Assembly (NCBI GenBank): GCA_964634005.1
Contig: CAZWKQ010000004.1
Coordinates: forward strand, 62,001-126,000
Direction: 5' to 3'
Length of the DNA: 64,000 bases
From: CAZWKQ01 sp964634005
Lineage (GTDB): Bacteria > Bacteroidota > Bacteroidia > Bacteroidales > JACABE01
Below the pieces are notes generated by a model. That model saw nothing but the letters and a program-made list of their open reading frames with translations. It was not told where the DNA came from and did not search any database. Shown one piece after another: positions 25,601 to 34,473 of the stretch; within the stretch, counting starts at the first letter, position 1; each line of letters opens with the position of its first letter. Position numbers and translations under genes: made by a program.

Positions 25601-27149
25601 CCTTAACATAAACTACTTCATCGTCGGCATCGTATATTAAAAAACCGAGATTTGCAAGACGTATAAGCATAGCTTTCACTTGTTCGGGAGCAATTTTCAT
25701 CTGTTTGGCAAGGTCATCGACGTAGATTTCATTAGTTTGATAGCTATCAACATATTTTTTTACACGATACAAAGGATGAATCTCGTCAATACCTTGTAAT
25801 TTGCTGAAACGCGCTTCGGAATAATAGTTTGCCGATTCGAAAAAAGCCTGGCTTGTCCTACCGGGAACTTTTATCATACTAAAATCAATGGAACTTTTAT
25901 CCATTTTCCAATAAAGAGCCTCAAAATACATATCCAATTTATGATAAGTATCGAAAAAAGGGCTTAATGATAAATCGGTCAATCCTCTAATTAAGGTCAA
26001 TTCTTTGGTAATATCAATATATTTCAATTCAAGACCTGGATGATAAATTGAATCTCCTTTCCAAAAAATACTTACTGCGGCAAAATTGGATGAAATTCTG
26101 TCTTTTCTTATAGTATATGATTTAGAAGCTGTTTTTACAAATATTTTCCCATCCTTTTTAAAATAAAGATAAGCATCTTGAAATTTATCGCCCGAGCCCA
26201 TTAGTTTTGCACCAAACATTGCAAATCCACCCTCATAATCAATATCATTAAATATATTTTTAATTACAAGTCTTTTATCGTATGAACTGAATCTGGGATA
26301 AGAAGCCCTATCTTCGGTTACGTCAGACAAAACCTTTTCCTGCAAATTTCCTATCAAAAATGATGAAAAATAATTAGTATTATAAAATTTTACAGAATCT
26401 ACCTCATATTTGGCAAATTTCATATTAATCTGATAATCGCCCAGCAAGGCATAAACTTCTTTTTCGGTAAAACCAGCTCGCTCCCAATTCACTTTTCCGC
26501 CATTACCAAGCCATTTATTATCAATAGGATAATATACTCCTTTGGTATCGTATATCACAGAACTGTCTTTATTGGCATAACAATATAAATCAAGTGAAGG
26601 AAAAATAATTTTTACAACCGTATCAAAGCTAAATTCGAAATCATCAGAATTTGTTACCCATCTGGTAGCACGTGAATTATATATATTTCTGTTAGTTATC
26701 AAATCAGTAGTATTCTCGATAAAAGGCTGAAAATAACGAGTATTGCGCGTATCGAGCATAGATGGCAGACTTCTGAGAAAAGCGTCAAAGCTATTATCTT
26801 TTTGACTGCTTTTCTTAAAAGAGTTTAAACAAGTCAGAAAGCTTATAAAATGCGGAAAAGGTCGCATCTTGGCCTTAAGCATCAAATTACTTACAACTAT
26901 TATCTGATTTTGTTGATTTTCGTTTATTTCGCCATTCCACAAAAGTTGAAACTCATTAACTACATTTTCGGCAAAGAGTTTCTGTTCTTTTTCCGAATTT
27001 TTGTCTTCTTTAAAAAAAGCTCTTATCTCATCGATAAAAAACTTTTTATCCTTTGTAAAATTTCTGTTACTTTGACCAAATGAAAATGCTACGCAAAAAA
27101 AAATAAAAGCAAAAGAAATTACTGATCTGCTTAAATATTTATGATTCAT
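22620..27149 (-). CDS. 1509-residue exported protein of unknown function
   Basis: I do not recognise a characterised family. An N-terminal signal peptide (residues 1-26, ending SFGQ) sends it out of the cytoplasm. Residues 30-150 look helical. The long middle and C-terminal parts are beta-rich with repeated patterns such as 'KFNS', 'FSGRIHAG' and 'FDFAGEV', like stacked sheet or solenoid modules. Around residues 455-525 lies a winged-helix-like stretch (IYVDDLAKQMKIAPEQVK, then RLANLGFLIY and a beta hairpin), surprising in an exported protein. No T9SS sorting domain; the C-terminus is acidic (EPEQSE). It overlaps prmA by 11 bases and is the last gene of the permease-tpiA-prmA unit. A large Bacteroidota-restricted envelope or surface protein is the best guess. 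Confidence 0.75.
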   Translation of the reverse strand: MNHKYLSRSVISFAFIFFCVAFSFGQSNRNFTKDKKFFIDEIRAFFKEDKNSEKEQKLFAENVVNEFQLLWNGEINENQQNQIIVVSNLMLKAKMRPFPHFISFLTCLNSFKKSSQKDNSFDAFLRSLPSMLDTRNTRYFQPFIENTTDLITNRNIYNSRATRWVTNSDDFEFSFDTVVKIIFPSLDLYCYANKDSSVIYDTKGVYYPIDNKWLGNGGKVNWERAGFTEKEVYALLGDYQINMKFAKYEVDSVKFYNTNYFSSFLIGNLQEKVLSDVTEDRASYPRFSSYDKRLVIKNIFNDIDYEGGFAMFGAKLMGSGDKFQDAYLYFKKDGKIFVKTASKSYTIRKDRISSNFAAVSIFWKGDSIYHPGLELKYIDITKELTLIRGLTDLSLSPFFDTYHKLDMYFEALYWKMDKSSIDFSMIKVPGRTSQAFFESANYYSEARFSKLQGIDEIHPLYRVKKYVDSYQTNEIYVDDLAKQMKIAPEQVKAMLIRLANLGFLIYDADDEVVYVKDKVYEYIKALNKKTDYDIIQFQSTVEDDINASLSLLDFDLKIKGVPVVLLSDSQNVFIYPSNQEVTVKKNRDFSFSGRIHAGRFDYFAKGCSFIYDDFKLNMPVIDSLSFKVLAFQTNDKGERPLVRVQNVLQDLKGEILVDYPTNKSGLKNFPQYPIFTSKEPSYVYYNRQNIQRGVYTKDKFYFVVKPFSIDSLDNFETENIKFDGSLTSAGIFPEINEPLKVQPDYSLGFVKSTPIAGLPAYGGKGKYYNKINLSNQGLRGDGRLEYITSTTHSNDFLFLPDSMKAVANKFEIKAQTTLTEYPQLAASNVSQFWRPYKDSLISTQIDQPFQMYNNESKLNGRVVLMPSGLTGRGKIEFEKAEMESNLYKFKEHVFDSDTANFRLRTYDLTDLAFNTENYKSHIDFKKRIGEFKSNGGVSKVNFPVNRYICYMDMLDWYMDKEEIALRNTKKPGSEILDKMPLKDLLSYDLPGSDFVSTHPSQDSLKFRATKAIFNMKDYVLTAQDVKLIRVADAVIAPENGKVTILRQAEMQQLNNSLILADTAKKYHYMYKARTIIQGKKNYIATAYYDYTDENDKKHQIFFDKVGVDPNNRTYATGKISDSSDFALSPAFDFAGEVQLKANKQNLYFIGGTQLFHACTDDSKIWLKFNSEINPKEILIPIDAEPKEVNGRKLASAILYSNTGQIYTAFASPKRVYSDSAVISANGFITYKKDKKEYWIASKTKLSNPDTLGNMLVLDVNSCVSKGDGKINLGTKLGRVSMDSYGFVTNNMRNNEATFDLVMPINFFFHPEALKMLGQSLFSNNSLNSIDNVANNKIKKAFGEILGEKEAEKVINEINMYGALRRVPDKLDYTMLLSDVKFRYDSTTRSFISLGDIGIGNIGKNQINKYVKGYIQIQKKRTGDVLNIYLELDDAEWYFFTYSNNQMQAYSSMKDFNDFITQEKPEKRRLEAESGMPAYSYYLSTERRKNDFVKRMQAAEVTQDEPEQSE

Positions 27150-27996
27150 TGTTTACTGATTTTGAAAAACGGGCTGCTATCCAGTTATTTTTTGTTAAAT
27201 AACGTAATAATTTGATTTGATATTTTAAGCACTCATTCTCAATAGCATCCAAATCTTCTTTATAAAACCCGCTTAATAATAAAATACCGTTGTCGGACAA
27301 TACTTTAGAGTAATGTTTAATATCTTCCAAAAGTATGTTCCTATTGATATTTGCAAAAATTATATCAAACTTATTGTCATAATTCAATAAGCCGGCATCG
27401 CCATGATAAATTTCAAAATCAGAATAAATATCATTGTTCCTTAAATTTTCGACTGCATTATTGTATGCCCAAATATCATTGTCGATGCCTGTAATGTGTG
27501 CAGCTCCGAGTTTTTTTGCCAAAATGCCCAATATAAAAGTACCACAACCCATGTCGAGAACTTTCTTATCCTTTATATTTTCTGCTAAAATAAGCTCTAT
27601 CATCATCGAAGTAGTTTCGTGGTGGGCAGTACCAAAGGACATCTTTGGTTCAATTATTATTTCATAAGGAATATCATTAATTTTTGGGTGAAATGGTGCT
27701 CTTATATAACATTTATCGGAAATTAAAACAGGATCATAATTGCTTTCCCATTCTTCATTCCAATTTTTTTCCTCCATAATTTTGAATTCGTACTTAAAAC
27801 TAAAATCAGAAGGCAGGTTATTTTTAATAAGTTCTAACTCGTTTTTATCGAACAAATTTTCAGAAATATAAGCTACAACACCATTTTCGTTTTCAATAAA
27901 ACTGTCGTAACCTATATTTCCGAGCCTTGCAATTATTATCTCATTGAACGACTGAATATTATTATCAGGAATTATTTGAACTTCAAAATACTTCAT
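27139..27996 (-). CDS. prmA: Ribosomal protein L11 methyltransferase
   Basis: SAM-dependent methyltransferase that trimethylates ribosomal protein L11. 285 residues. A short N-terminal substrate-recognition domain is followed by the Rossmann-fold domain with motif I VLDMGCGTFILGILAKKLGA (about residues 148-167), IIIEPKMSFGTAHHETT just before it, and FDIIFANINRNILL (NPPF-like motif IV). In PrmA the loop is usually DVGCGSG; here it is DMGCGTF, a small change. It lies 10 bases after tpiA and overlaps the next gene. Confidence 0.92.
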   Translation of the reverse strand: MKYFEVQIIPDNNIQSFNEIIIARLGNIGYDSFIENENGVVAYISENLFDKNELELIKNNLPSDFSFKYEFKIMEEKNWNEEWESNYDPVLISDKCYIRAPFHPKINDIPYEIIIEPKMSFGTAHHETTSMMIELILAENIKDKKVLDMGCGTFILGILAKKLGAAHITGIDNDIWAYNNAVENLRNNDIYSDFEIYHGDAGLLNYDNKFDIIFANINRNILLEDIKHYSKVLSDNGILLLSGFYKEDLDAIENECLKYQIKLLRYLTKNNWIAARFSKSVNNES

Positions 27997-28006
27997 TTAA
28001 CAAAGT

Positions 28007-28765
28007 TTAAAAAGATTGGATAATTTTAAGAAATTCATCTGATTTTAATGATGCTCCGCCAATAAGGCCTCCATTAACATCAGGCTTAGAAAATATTTCG
28101 GCAGCATTCTGAGAATTACAACTGCCTCCGTACAAAATAGGAGTATTTTTTGCTATTTCTTTGCCATACTTTTCAACTATTAAACTTCTAATAAAAGCGT
28201 GCATTTCCTGAGCTTGTTCGGAGGTAGCATTAACGCCTGTTCCAATAGCCCATACGGGCTCGTAGGCTATAACTATCTTTCCGAAATCAAGCGGGTCGAA
28301 ACTGAAGAGAGAATTTTCAATTTGTTTTTTAACAATGTCGAAATGAATACCTTTTTCTCTTTCTTCGAGTGTTTCGCCACAACAGAAAATAGGAAATATA
28401 TCATATTCAAGCAGTTGTTCAATTTTTAGTTTAATTTCTTCATCGCTTTCCTTAAAATATTTTCTACGTTCCGAATGGCCAACTATACAATATTCAACCT
28501 GCATTGAATGAAGCATTTCGGCTGAAACCTCTCCGGTATATGCACCTTTTTGGAAACAACTCACATTTTGAGCTCCAACCATAAAATCGCTGTCTTTTTC
28601 ATAATCTGTGGCCATTTCAAGATAAGGAAACGGAGTACAAAGAATTACATCAACATTTCTCGCATCTAAATTATCTAATCCGTCGATAATTTCTTGTATC
28701 AATTCCTCTGCTTCCTGAAAGGTTTTGTTCATTTTCCAATTTCCTGCAACTATTCTTCTTTTCAT
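28007..28765 (-). CDS. tpiA: Triose-phosphate isomerase
   Basis: Interconverts dihydroxyacetone phosphate and glyceraldehyde 3-phosphate in glycolysis. 252 residues, full length. N-terminal GNWKMNK has the catalytic Asn and Lys, VGHSERR the catalytic His, and AYEPVWAIGTG the catalytic Glu with the flexible loop; GGLIGGASLK closes the phosphate site. It is 10 bases after the ABC permease and 10 before prmA. Confidence 0.97.
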   Translation of the reverse strand: MKRRIVAGNWKMNKTFQEAEELIQEIIDGLDNLDARNVDVILCTPFPYLEMATDYEKDSDFMVGAQNVSCFQKGAYTGEVSAEMLHSMQVEYCIVGHSERRKYFKESDEEIKLKIEQLLEYDIFPIFCCGETLEEREKGIHFDIVKKQIENSLFSFDPLDFGKIVIAYEPVWAIGTGVNATSEQAQEMHAFIRSLIVEKYGKEIAKNTPILYGGSCNSQNAAEIFSKPDVNGGLIGGASLKSDEFLKIIQSF

Positions 28766-28775
28766 TTTTTTAGAT

Positions 28776-29855
28776 TTAAGTTAAACGAACACGCGGGTCT
28801 AACCACCCGTAAATAATATCTACAAAAATATTTATTATTACTAATATAACAGAAATAAAAAGCAATACTCCCATTAAAACGGGAAAATCATATTTTTCGA
28901 GAGCCTCAACTATAACAACTCCTAATCCTTTCCAATCGAAAATATATTCCACAAATACTGCTCCTGCCAATAGAGAAGCTAACCATCCTGAAACTGCTGT
29001 TACCACAGGATTCATTGCATTTCTGAGAGCATGTTTGAAAATAACTTTTACTTCAGTAAGTCCCTTTGCCCGGGCTGTACGTATAAAATCCTGATTTAAT
29101 ACCTCAAGCATCGAACTTCTTGTTAATTCGATAATTACGGCAAGTGGTCTTATCCCTAATGTAAAAGCAGGTAAAATGAGATTTTTTAAATCCAAATACT
29201 CGCTATTGCCCATATCATCGACAGAATACAAGCTGCCAAACATATTTAACCCTGTATAATCGGATAATACAAAAGCAAATAGCCAAGCTATGACAATGGC
29301 AGCAAAAAATGACGGAAGCGACATACCTAATGAGGCTATTATTAATGAAATTTTATCTATTAATCCGTCTTTTTTCAAAGCAGATATTATTCCTATACCA
29401 ACTCCTATAATAAAAGCAAAAGCTATTGATACAAAAGCAAGAATTGCCGTATTTGGAAAAGCTTCGGAAATTATTTCAGTAACTTCTCTTTTACTTTGAT
29501 ATGAACGTCTGAAATATGGCTTCTTTAAAACCAAAGTCTTTTCTCCTAAAGTTATAATTTTCAAACATTTTCCGTATTTTGTGTTATCGTAATACCAATA
29601 ATCATTAGTATTTTTTATATTGTGAATCGATAAAAAAGAAATGTCATTTAAGTAATTAAAAAATTGAATATGCAAAGGCTTATCTCTTCCCAAATCTTTA
29701 TTAATTGCTTCTATTGAAGCCATATCAGCCCTTTGTCCCAAAATCATTCTTGCAGGATCTCCGGGTAAAACATTGAATAATACAAATACAAGAGTTATTA
29801 CACCAATAATAACTAAAGTGCCGTAAAAAAACCTCTTTAAAATATATCTGAGCAA
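28776..29855 (-). CDS. ABC transporter permease, DppB/OppB family
   Basis: Inner-membrane permease of the peptide/nickel importer type. 359 residues with the typical N-terminus LLRYILKRFFYG (first residue read as Met from TTG), VLPGDPARMILGQ, six membrane segments and the EAA-like loop LNQDFIRTARAKGLTEVKV. A roughly 60-residue periplasmic insert follows residue 70. The start is TTG at 29855, supported by the N-terminal family motif and a promoter 19 bases upstream. No partner permease, ATPase or binding protein is adjacent, so the rest of the transporter must be encoded elsewhere. Substrate unknown. Confidence 0.88.
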   Translation of the reverse strand: MLRYILKRFFYGTLVIIGVITLVFVLFNVLPGDPARMILGQRADMASIEAINKDLGRDKPLHIQFFNYLNDISFLSIHNIKNTNDYWYYDNTKYGKCLKIITLGEKTLVLKKPYFRRSYQSKREVTEIISEAFPNTAILAFVSIAFAFIIGVGIGIISALKKDGLIDKISLIIASLGMSLPSFFAAIVIAWLFAFVLSDYTGLNMFGSLYSVDDMGNSEYLDLKNLILPAFTLGIRPLAVIIELTRSSMLEVLNQDFIRTARAKGLTEVKVIFKHALRNAMNPVVTAVSGWLASLLAGAVFVEYIFDWKGLGVVIVEALEKYDFPVLMGVLLFISVILVIINIFVDIIYGWLDPRVRLT

Positions 29856-29873
29856 TTTTCTCTTTTTTTACGG

Positions 29874-29905
29874 CAAATTTATTGATTTAATTTTATTATC
29901 CCAAA
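29874..29905 (-). promoter_or_regulatory. Promoter of the permease-tpiA-prmA operon
   Basis: Minus-strand -33 TTTG (29902-29905), a 20-base spacer, and -7 TAAATTTG (29874-29881): both boxes match the Bacteroidota consensus exactly. It explains the TTG start at 29855, about 12 bases after the predicted transcription start. Confidence 0.75.
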
Positions 29906-30030
29906 ATAATCAACAACATATACAAATATATAAACACTTGTATAAGTGATAATTAGTTAAAATTAAATTAGTATTAAAAATAAAAATTTATCAATTAAAC
30001 TTCAATGCTCTAATCTTGTTTAATCTCGAT

Positions 30031-30066
30031 AAAAAAAGGGGGATGATAAGAAAACATCCCCCTTTT
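30031..30066 (-). terminator. Rho-independent terminator of the TonB-receptor gene
   Basis: GGGGGATG (30038-30045) pairs with CATCCCCC (30055-30062); on the minus strand the stem is followed by seven Ts. It sits 24 bases after the receptor stop. Confidence 0.85.
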
Positions 30067-30085
30067 ACAAGATAAACTCAGTTTA

Positions 30086-32500
30086 TTAGAAGTTACTTCT
30101 GAGAGTAATAAATAAATTTCTACCCGGAGCACTTATTCCTGAAGCAAAATAGCGATAGTGTTTGTCTAAGATATTTTCCAGTCCTACTTGAACATTCAAA
30201 AACTTATGTAATTGATAAGCAGTTCTGAAATTGAGTGTGTACCACGAAGGAGTACCGTCGGCTGTGGCTTGTTGTAGATTATCTTCTCCGCTTGTACTAT
30301 AATCGCTAAGATGTTTCCACCCGTTATATCTACTATAAACTTCAGCCTTGATTTTTTTAGTTTCTAACTTTATTCCGGTAAATCCGTAAATTGGAGGAAT
30401 ATGATCAAGAGGAGTATCTGTATCCTTAACTCTTCCGTAAGTATAAGTCAAATTAGAACTTACCGATAAAAATTCAGTCAATTGCCATACTAAACCACCC
30501 TGAATACCGTAAACATAAGCTTCACCTTCATTTTTAGCGCTTTGAACAGCAGTTTTCTTTCCTCCGTAAATGATTGAATCCATTCCGTTTAAAGTCGAAG
30601 CTTTTACAACTATGGCATCTTTCAATAAAGTGTAAAATCCTGTAACTTCAAACTGAAGTTTTTTGAAGAAAACCTTACCTATTGTAACTTCAGCATTATA
30701 AGCATACTCGGGTTTTAAATCAGGATTCGGGATTACAATAGCATTACCCGGTTTTGAATCATTTACTTTTCCTACATCGTCAACATTAGGTGCTCTGAAG
30801 CCCGAAGAACCGGAAACAGCAAATCGCCAATCATATCCCGGCATATATACCAATCCTATATTGCCATTTAAAGCTGTATTGTTCTGTTCAATTGTTTTAT
30901 CGAACGGGAATTTAGTTATTTTCATCATAGTATCGGAATATTCCGATTTGAGATGAATAGAACTCAATCGCAATCCTTGTGAAAAAATTAACTTTTCGCT
31001 CAATTTCCAATTATGAGTAGCAAAAGCAGCCAATGTTATATATTTACTTCCATTATCGGGATAACGACTTGCAATATTATAACTCTTAACATTAGTATTG
31101 ACATTAATTGCATAAGCCTCAGAACCGACATTATTGTAACAAACTTCAATACCGTATCTTAGCTCGTTCTTTTGAGTTAATGACTTCATTAAATCGGCAT
31201 TGAAAGATAAAACATCAACTGTTTCTTCCTGATGACTTTCGTTTGCGTTATTAAACTTCCTATTTACTCTTATTTCACTGATATTTTGATACGCTGCCGT
31301 TAAATATGCTTTATCGTACAATGCACTATTATTGTTATACTCTGCTCTTAAAGAAGAGAATAAACGACGTTGAGGACCATAATACCAATCAGCATATTTT
31401 AGTTTACTTCCATCCATTTCAGCCAAACGGTCATATCGTGGAACATTACTTGAATTAGAAAACTGGAAATTAAATATGTATCTCGAATTCATATTGGGCT
31501 GGAATAGAACCTTTTGTAAAATATCATATTGAGAATATCCGGAACGCTTTTGAATATTGGGATCATTATTAACCATCATCGAATCTTTTCCGTTAATTCT
31601 TTCAGCATAGTAAAGACATTTTCCCCAATCGCCGTATTTACTGTCTCTTTCATTTCCGGCTCTTAAATCATCCAAATTTTTATAGCTAAAACTTGTTAAA
31701 AATCCCCATTTTTTAAAACCGAAATTTATATTAACATTACCTGCAATCTCATTATTTGCAGAAGAATAACGCGTAAAAGCTCCCCCTTTTATTAATGTAT
31801 TTTCGTTTGAGGATAATTCGGGATTTTTTGAATAAAATGCCATAACTCCGCCAATTGCATCACTACCATAAACTACAGAACCCGGACCATACAAAATTTC
31901 GGTAGTGTTAAGCATATTGGGATCAATAGTTATAACATTCTGCAAATGTCCTGAACGATATATTGCATTATTCATTCTAACACCGTCAACTACCAACAAA
32001 ACTTTACTTGCTTCAAAACCTCTGATAACAGGACTGCTCCCCCCGAGCTGACTTTGTTGTACAAATACTTTTCCGGTTTGTGCAAGCAAATCGCCACTTG
32101 TCTGAGGATTAATAAAACTAATTTGTTTATCGGTGATAACTTCGATTTTTTGAGGTAACCCGGCTTTATCTTCAGAGAATCTGTTTGCCGTTAAGACTAC
32201 TTCGTTTAGTTTTATTACATTATCAGTAAGCAAAACTGTATATTTAGCATCAATAATTGATCTTTTGGTCAAACTTACTGTTTGATATGACAAGTGACTG
32301 AATGTTATAATGTCGTTATCACCAACAACAGAAATATCAACTTCGCCTTTTTTATTGGTAATTGTTTTTAAATTATTACTCGTAACAGCCACATTTTCTA
32401 TAGGTTGTAAATCTGATTTATCAACAACCTTGATTGTTTGTGCTTTTATTGTCAGAGAAAATATGCTGAACAATAATATTGAAAAAATAAACTTCTTCAT
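30086..32500 (-). CDS. TonB-dependent outer-membrane receptor, heme-receptor-like
   Basis: 804 residues. Signal peptide (1-20), a carboxypeptidase-regulatory-like domain (about 21-100), plug domain (about 110-230) with GGSSPVIRGFEASKVLLVVDG, MNNAIYRSGHLQNV and YGPGSVVYGSDAIGG, then a 22-strand barrel ending ISAPGRNLFITLRSNF with terminal Phe. The barrel carries FRAP and NPDL boxes (SGFRAPNVDDVG, then IPNPDLKPE), seen in TonB-dependent heme receptors but also in other receptors. No His lies between the two boxes, which weakens the heme assignment. Twelve bases after the C10 protease gene, so the two are co-transcribed and the ligand may be a product of that protease. Confidence 0.92.
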   Translation of the reverse strand: MKKFIFSILLFSIFSLTIKAQTIKVVDKSDLQPIENVAVTSNNLKTITNKKGEVDISVVGDNDIITFSHLSYQTVSLTKRSIIDAKYTVLLTDNVIKLNEVVLTANRFSEDKAGLPQKIEVITDKQISFINPQTSGDLLAQTGKVFVQQSQLGGSSPVIRGFEASKVLLVVDGVRMNNAIYRSGHLQNVITIDPNMLNTTEILYGPGSVVYGSDAIGGVMAFYSKNPELSSNENTLIKGGAFTRYSSANNEIAGNVNINFGFKKWGFLTSFSYKNLDDLRAGNERDSKYGDWGKCLYYAERINGKDSMMVNNDPNIQKRSGYSQYDILQKVLFQPNMNSRYIFNFQFSNSSNVPRYDRLAEMDGSKLKYADWYYGPQRRLFSSLRAEYNNNSALYDKAYLTAAYQNISEIRVNRKFNNANESHQEETVDVLSFNADLMKSLTQKNELRYGIEVCYNNVGSEAYAINVNTNVKSYNIASRYPDNGSKYITLAAFATHNWKLSEKLIFSQGLRLSSIHLKSEYSDTMMKITKFPFDKTIEQNNTALNGNIGLVYMPGYDWRFAVSGSSGFRAPNVDDVGKVNDSKPGNAIVIPNPDLKPEYAYNAEVTIGKVFFKKLQFEVTGFYTLLKDAIVVKASTLNGMDSIIYGGKKTAVQSAKNEGEAYVYGIQGGLVWQLTEFLSVSSNLTYTYGRVKDTDTPLDHIPPIYGFTGIKLETKKIKAEVYSRYNGWKHLSDYSTSGEDNLQQATADGTPSWYTLNFRTAYQLHKFLNVQVGLENILDKHYRYFASGISAPGRNLFITLRSNF

Positions 32501-32512
32501 TTCTAATTGATT

Positions 32513-34276
32513 TTATTTGTTTACAATAAATTTTTTACTCGAAATAACTCCGTTCTGTTTTAAAGTAAGAGTATATATGCCATTTTTTAAGCTTTCGATA
32601 TTGATATTGAATGAACTTAAATTAGCATCCAATTCTGAAGACATAACCAATTGACCAATAACATTATATATACTATAATTCGTTTTACTGCGAGTTAATT
32701 CGGGTAATGTAATTTGTAAATAGTTATTTGCAGGATTTGGGAATAAACTAAAGTTATCAGAAGCACTTCTCTCTTCTATCGAAGTGTACAAAGTGGAGTA
32801 TTGTACTTTCCATCCTAAATCGGTAACACTTGAATTTGTAGTAAATACCAATAACATAGCTCCGGAAGTAGAGTATAGGGTTGGCGGTTTACTTTGACCC
32901 GAAAAACTTCCCAATAAAGGAGCAGAAGTGGTTTCGCCGTCATATACAGAAAGAATATCGGCACCTTGTTCGGTATTAAAATTCAAGAAATCAAGTTTAA
33001 TGTAGCTTCCGCTATCGGGCTTAATAAGCCATTGGCAGTTAGTATTGTTTTGATAATTATCGCCAAAACTTCCGTCATTAAAAGTATATGATTGAGCTCT
33101 GTAAACTTTATTAGGAATACACAAAGGATACACCGAGCTATCGGGTACAATATTGTAAACTGCATTTTGTCCCGAAGTAAAATTTCCATTACCTGAGTTT
33201 AAGTTATTTAAATAGAAGAACCCGTTACCGGCACCTCCCCATCCCCAATTGAAATGAAAATAATCATTAAACTGATAACCGTCGCAAACCCATGCATGCC
33301 CGCCGTATTGCGGGTCTTGCCCTCCATATAATATTGGATATTTCATATCAAGATTATCCATCAACATGGTTCTCCATTCTTCATCGGTAAAAGAAGAGCG
33401 ATAGTCGAAACTGATATACCTTTTGTATTTAAAAAAATTGTACAAAGCCTCCTGCGAACGATATAAAAAAGAGGAAGATCCTGATGGAGTGTAATACATA
33501 TTAACAGATACACCGGCATGATAAATAAGTTTTGCAATTGCGTTTCTGCTTATAGTATCAAGTATTGTTAAAGTCATATTAGAATAATCATAGGTTTCAT
33601 TCGAAAAGTTTACGCTGATATCTCCGAATGCCTGATGATGATAGGAATTAGAGCCTTGTCCTCGCTTAGGGAATTCGTAAAATTTCATAACCTGTGCCAT
33701 AGCTGTTGCAACACAACCGGCATAACATTTACCGTCAGGACCCATTATATGAGCAGGACAATAATAATTGTATCCGGCATCTTGATTCCAATATGTTTTT
33801 AACAAAGGTAAAACCTGTTGTGTGTTTTTGAAAAATGAACCCGACTTGTAAGGTTTTTTATAAAACTCCCATGCCTCTTTGACCTTTTTGTCGGCAATTT
33901 GCCTGCTATTTATCGCCTTTGAAATTGAAGCAGATATATTATCAATCCACCAGTCGAAGCTCAAAACCTGATTTTTTTGAGGGTATGAGCTTTCTGTCGA
34001 ATATCCTAAAATCGGGAAAATAGCATCATCGCCCGATACAATTATAAAACTGTTTGATGTTTTAAAAATATGCAACAACACTTGCGATGATTTGTGTTTA
34101 TCATATACAGCCTCGTAGTCGAAACTGTATTTTCCACTCTGCATTTTCAACTCTGTTTGCCAAAATGATACAGCTACACTTTGTGCCGTCTTTTTATCAA
34201 CTTCTACTGCCGACAAAATATATGGTAACATCATTGAAAATATTGTAATTAAAATCTTTATCCGTATATTTTTCAT
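32513..34276 (-). CDS. T9SS-exported C10 (streptopain-family) cysteine protease with CUB-like domain
   Basis: 587 residues. Signal peptide (1-23), inhibitory propeptide of the Spi/C10 type (about 24-150), catalytic domain (about 155-385) with nucleophile C188 in YAGCVATAMAQVM and H327 in YGGHAWVCDGY, followed by FHFNWGWGG. A CUB-like domain (about 395-495; TFNDGSFGDNYQNNTNCQW, DILSVYDG) precedes a type A sorting signal (FSLFPNPANN ... GIYTLTLKQ ... KKFIVNK) for T9SS export. Interpain A of Prevotella intermedia, a C10 relative, degrades hemoglobin; that comparison plus the neighbouring receptor suggests nutrient or heme release, which is inference. Confidence 0.92.
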   Translation of the reverse strand: MKNIRIKILITIFSMMLPYILSAVEVDKKTAQSVAVSFWQTELKMQSGKYSFDYEAVYDKHKSSQVLLHIFKTSNSFIIVSGDDAIFPILGYSTESSYPQKNQVLSFDWWIDNISASISKAINSRQIADKKVKEAWEFYKKPYKSGSFFKNTQQVLPLLKTYWNQDAGYNYYCPAHIMGPDGKCYAGCVATAMAQVMKFYEFPKRGQGSNSYHHQAFGDISVNFSNETYDYSNMTLTILDTISRNAIAKLIYHAGVSVNMYYTPSGSSSFLYRSQEALYNFFKYKRYISFDYRSSFTDEEWRTMLMDNLDMKYPILYGGQDPQYGGHAWVCDGYQFNDYFHFNWGWGGAGNGFFYLNNLNSGNGNFTSGQNAVYNIVPDSSVYPLCIPNKVYRAQSYTFNDGSFGDNYQNNTNCQWLIKPDSGSYIKLDFLNFNTEQGADILSVYDGETTSAPLLGSFSGQSKPPTLYSTSGAMLLVFTTNSSVTDLGWKVQYSTLYTSIEERSASDNFSLFPNPANNYLQITLPELTRSKTNYSIYNVIGQLVMSSELDANLSSFNINIESLKNGIYTLTLKQNGVISSKKFIVNK

Positions 34277-34473
34277 TTTAATTTTTATATTAATAAATAA
34301 ATCGAATTTGACTCAATTTTTAGCTGATAATAATTAACATTTCAGAATTTTCAAATCTTAAATTACAATACAAGTCTGTATTACAATAAGTTAATATTTG
34401 AAATAATTGAAATGCTATTGATATTTCAAAAAAATTGAATAAACTTAGCCTTAAAAAAAGAGATTTATAAAGA

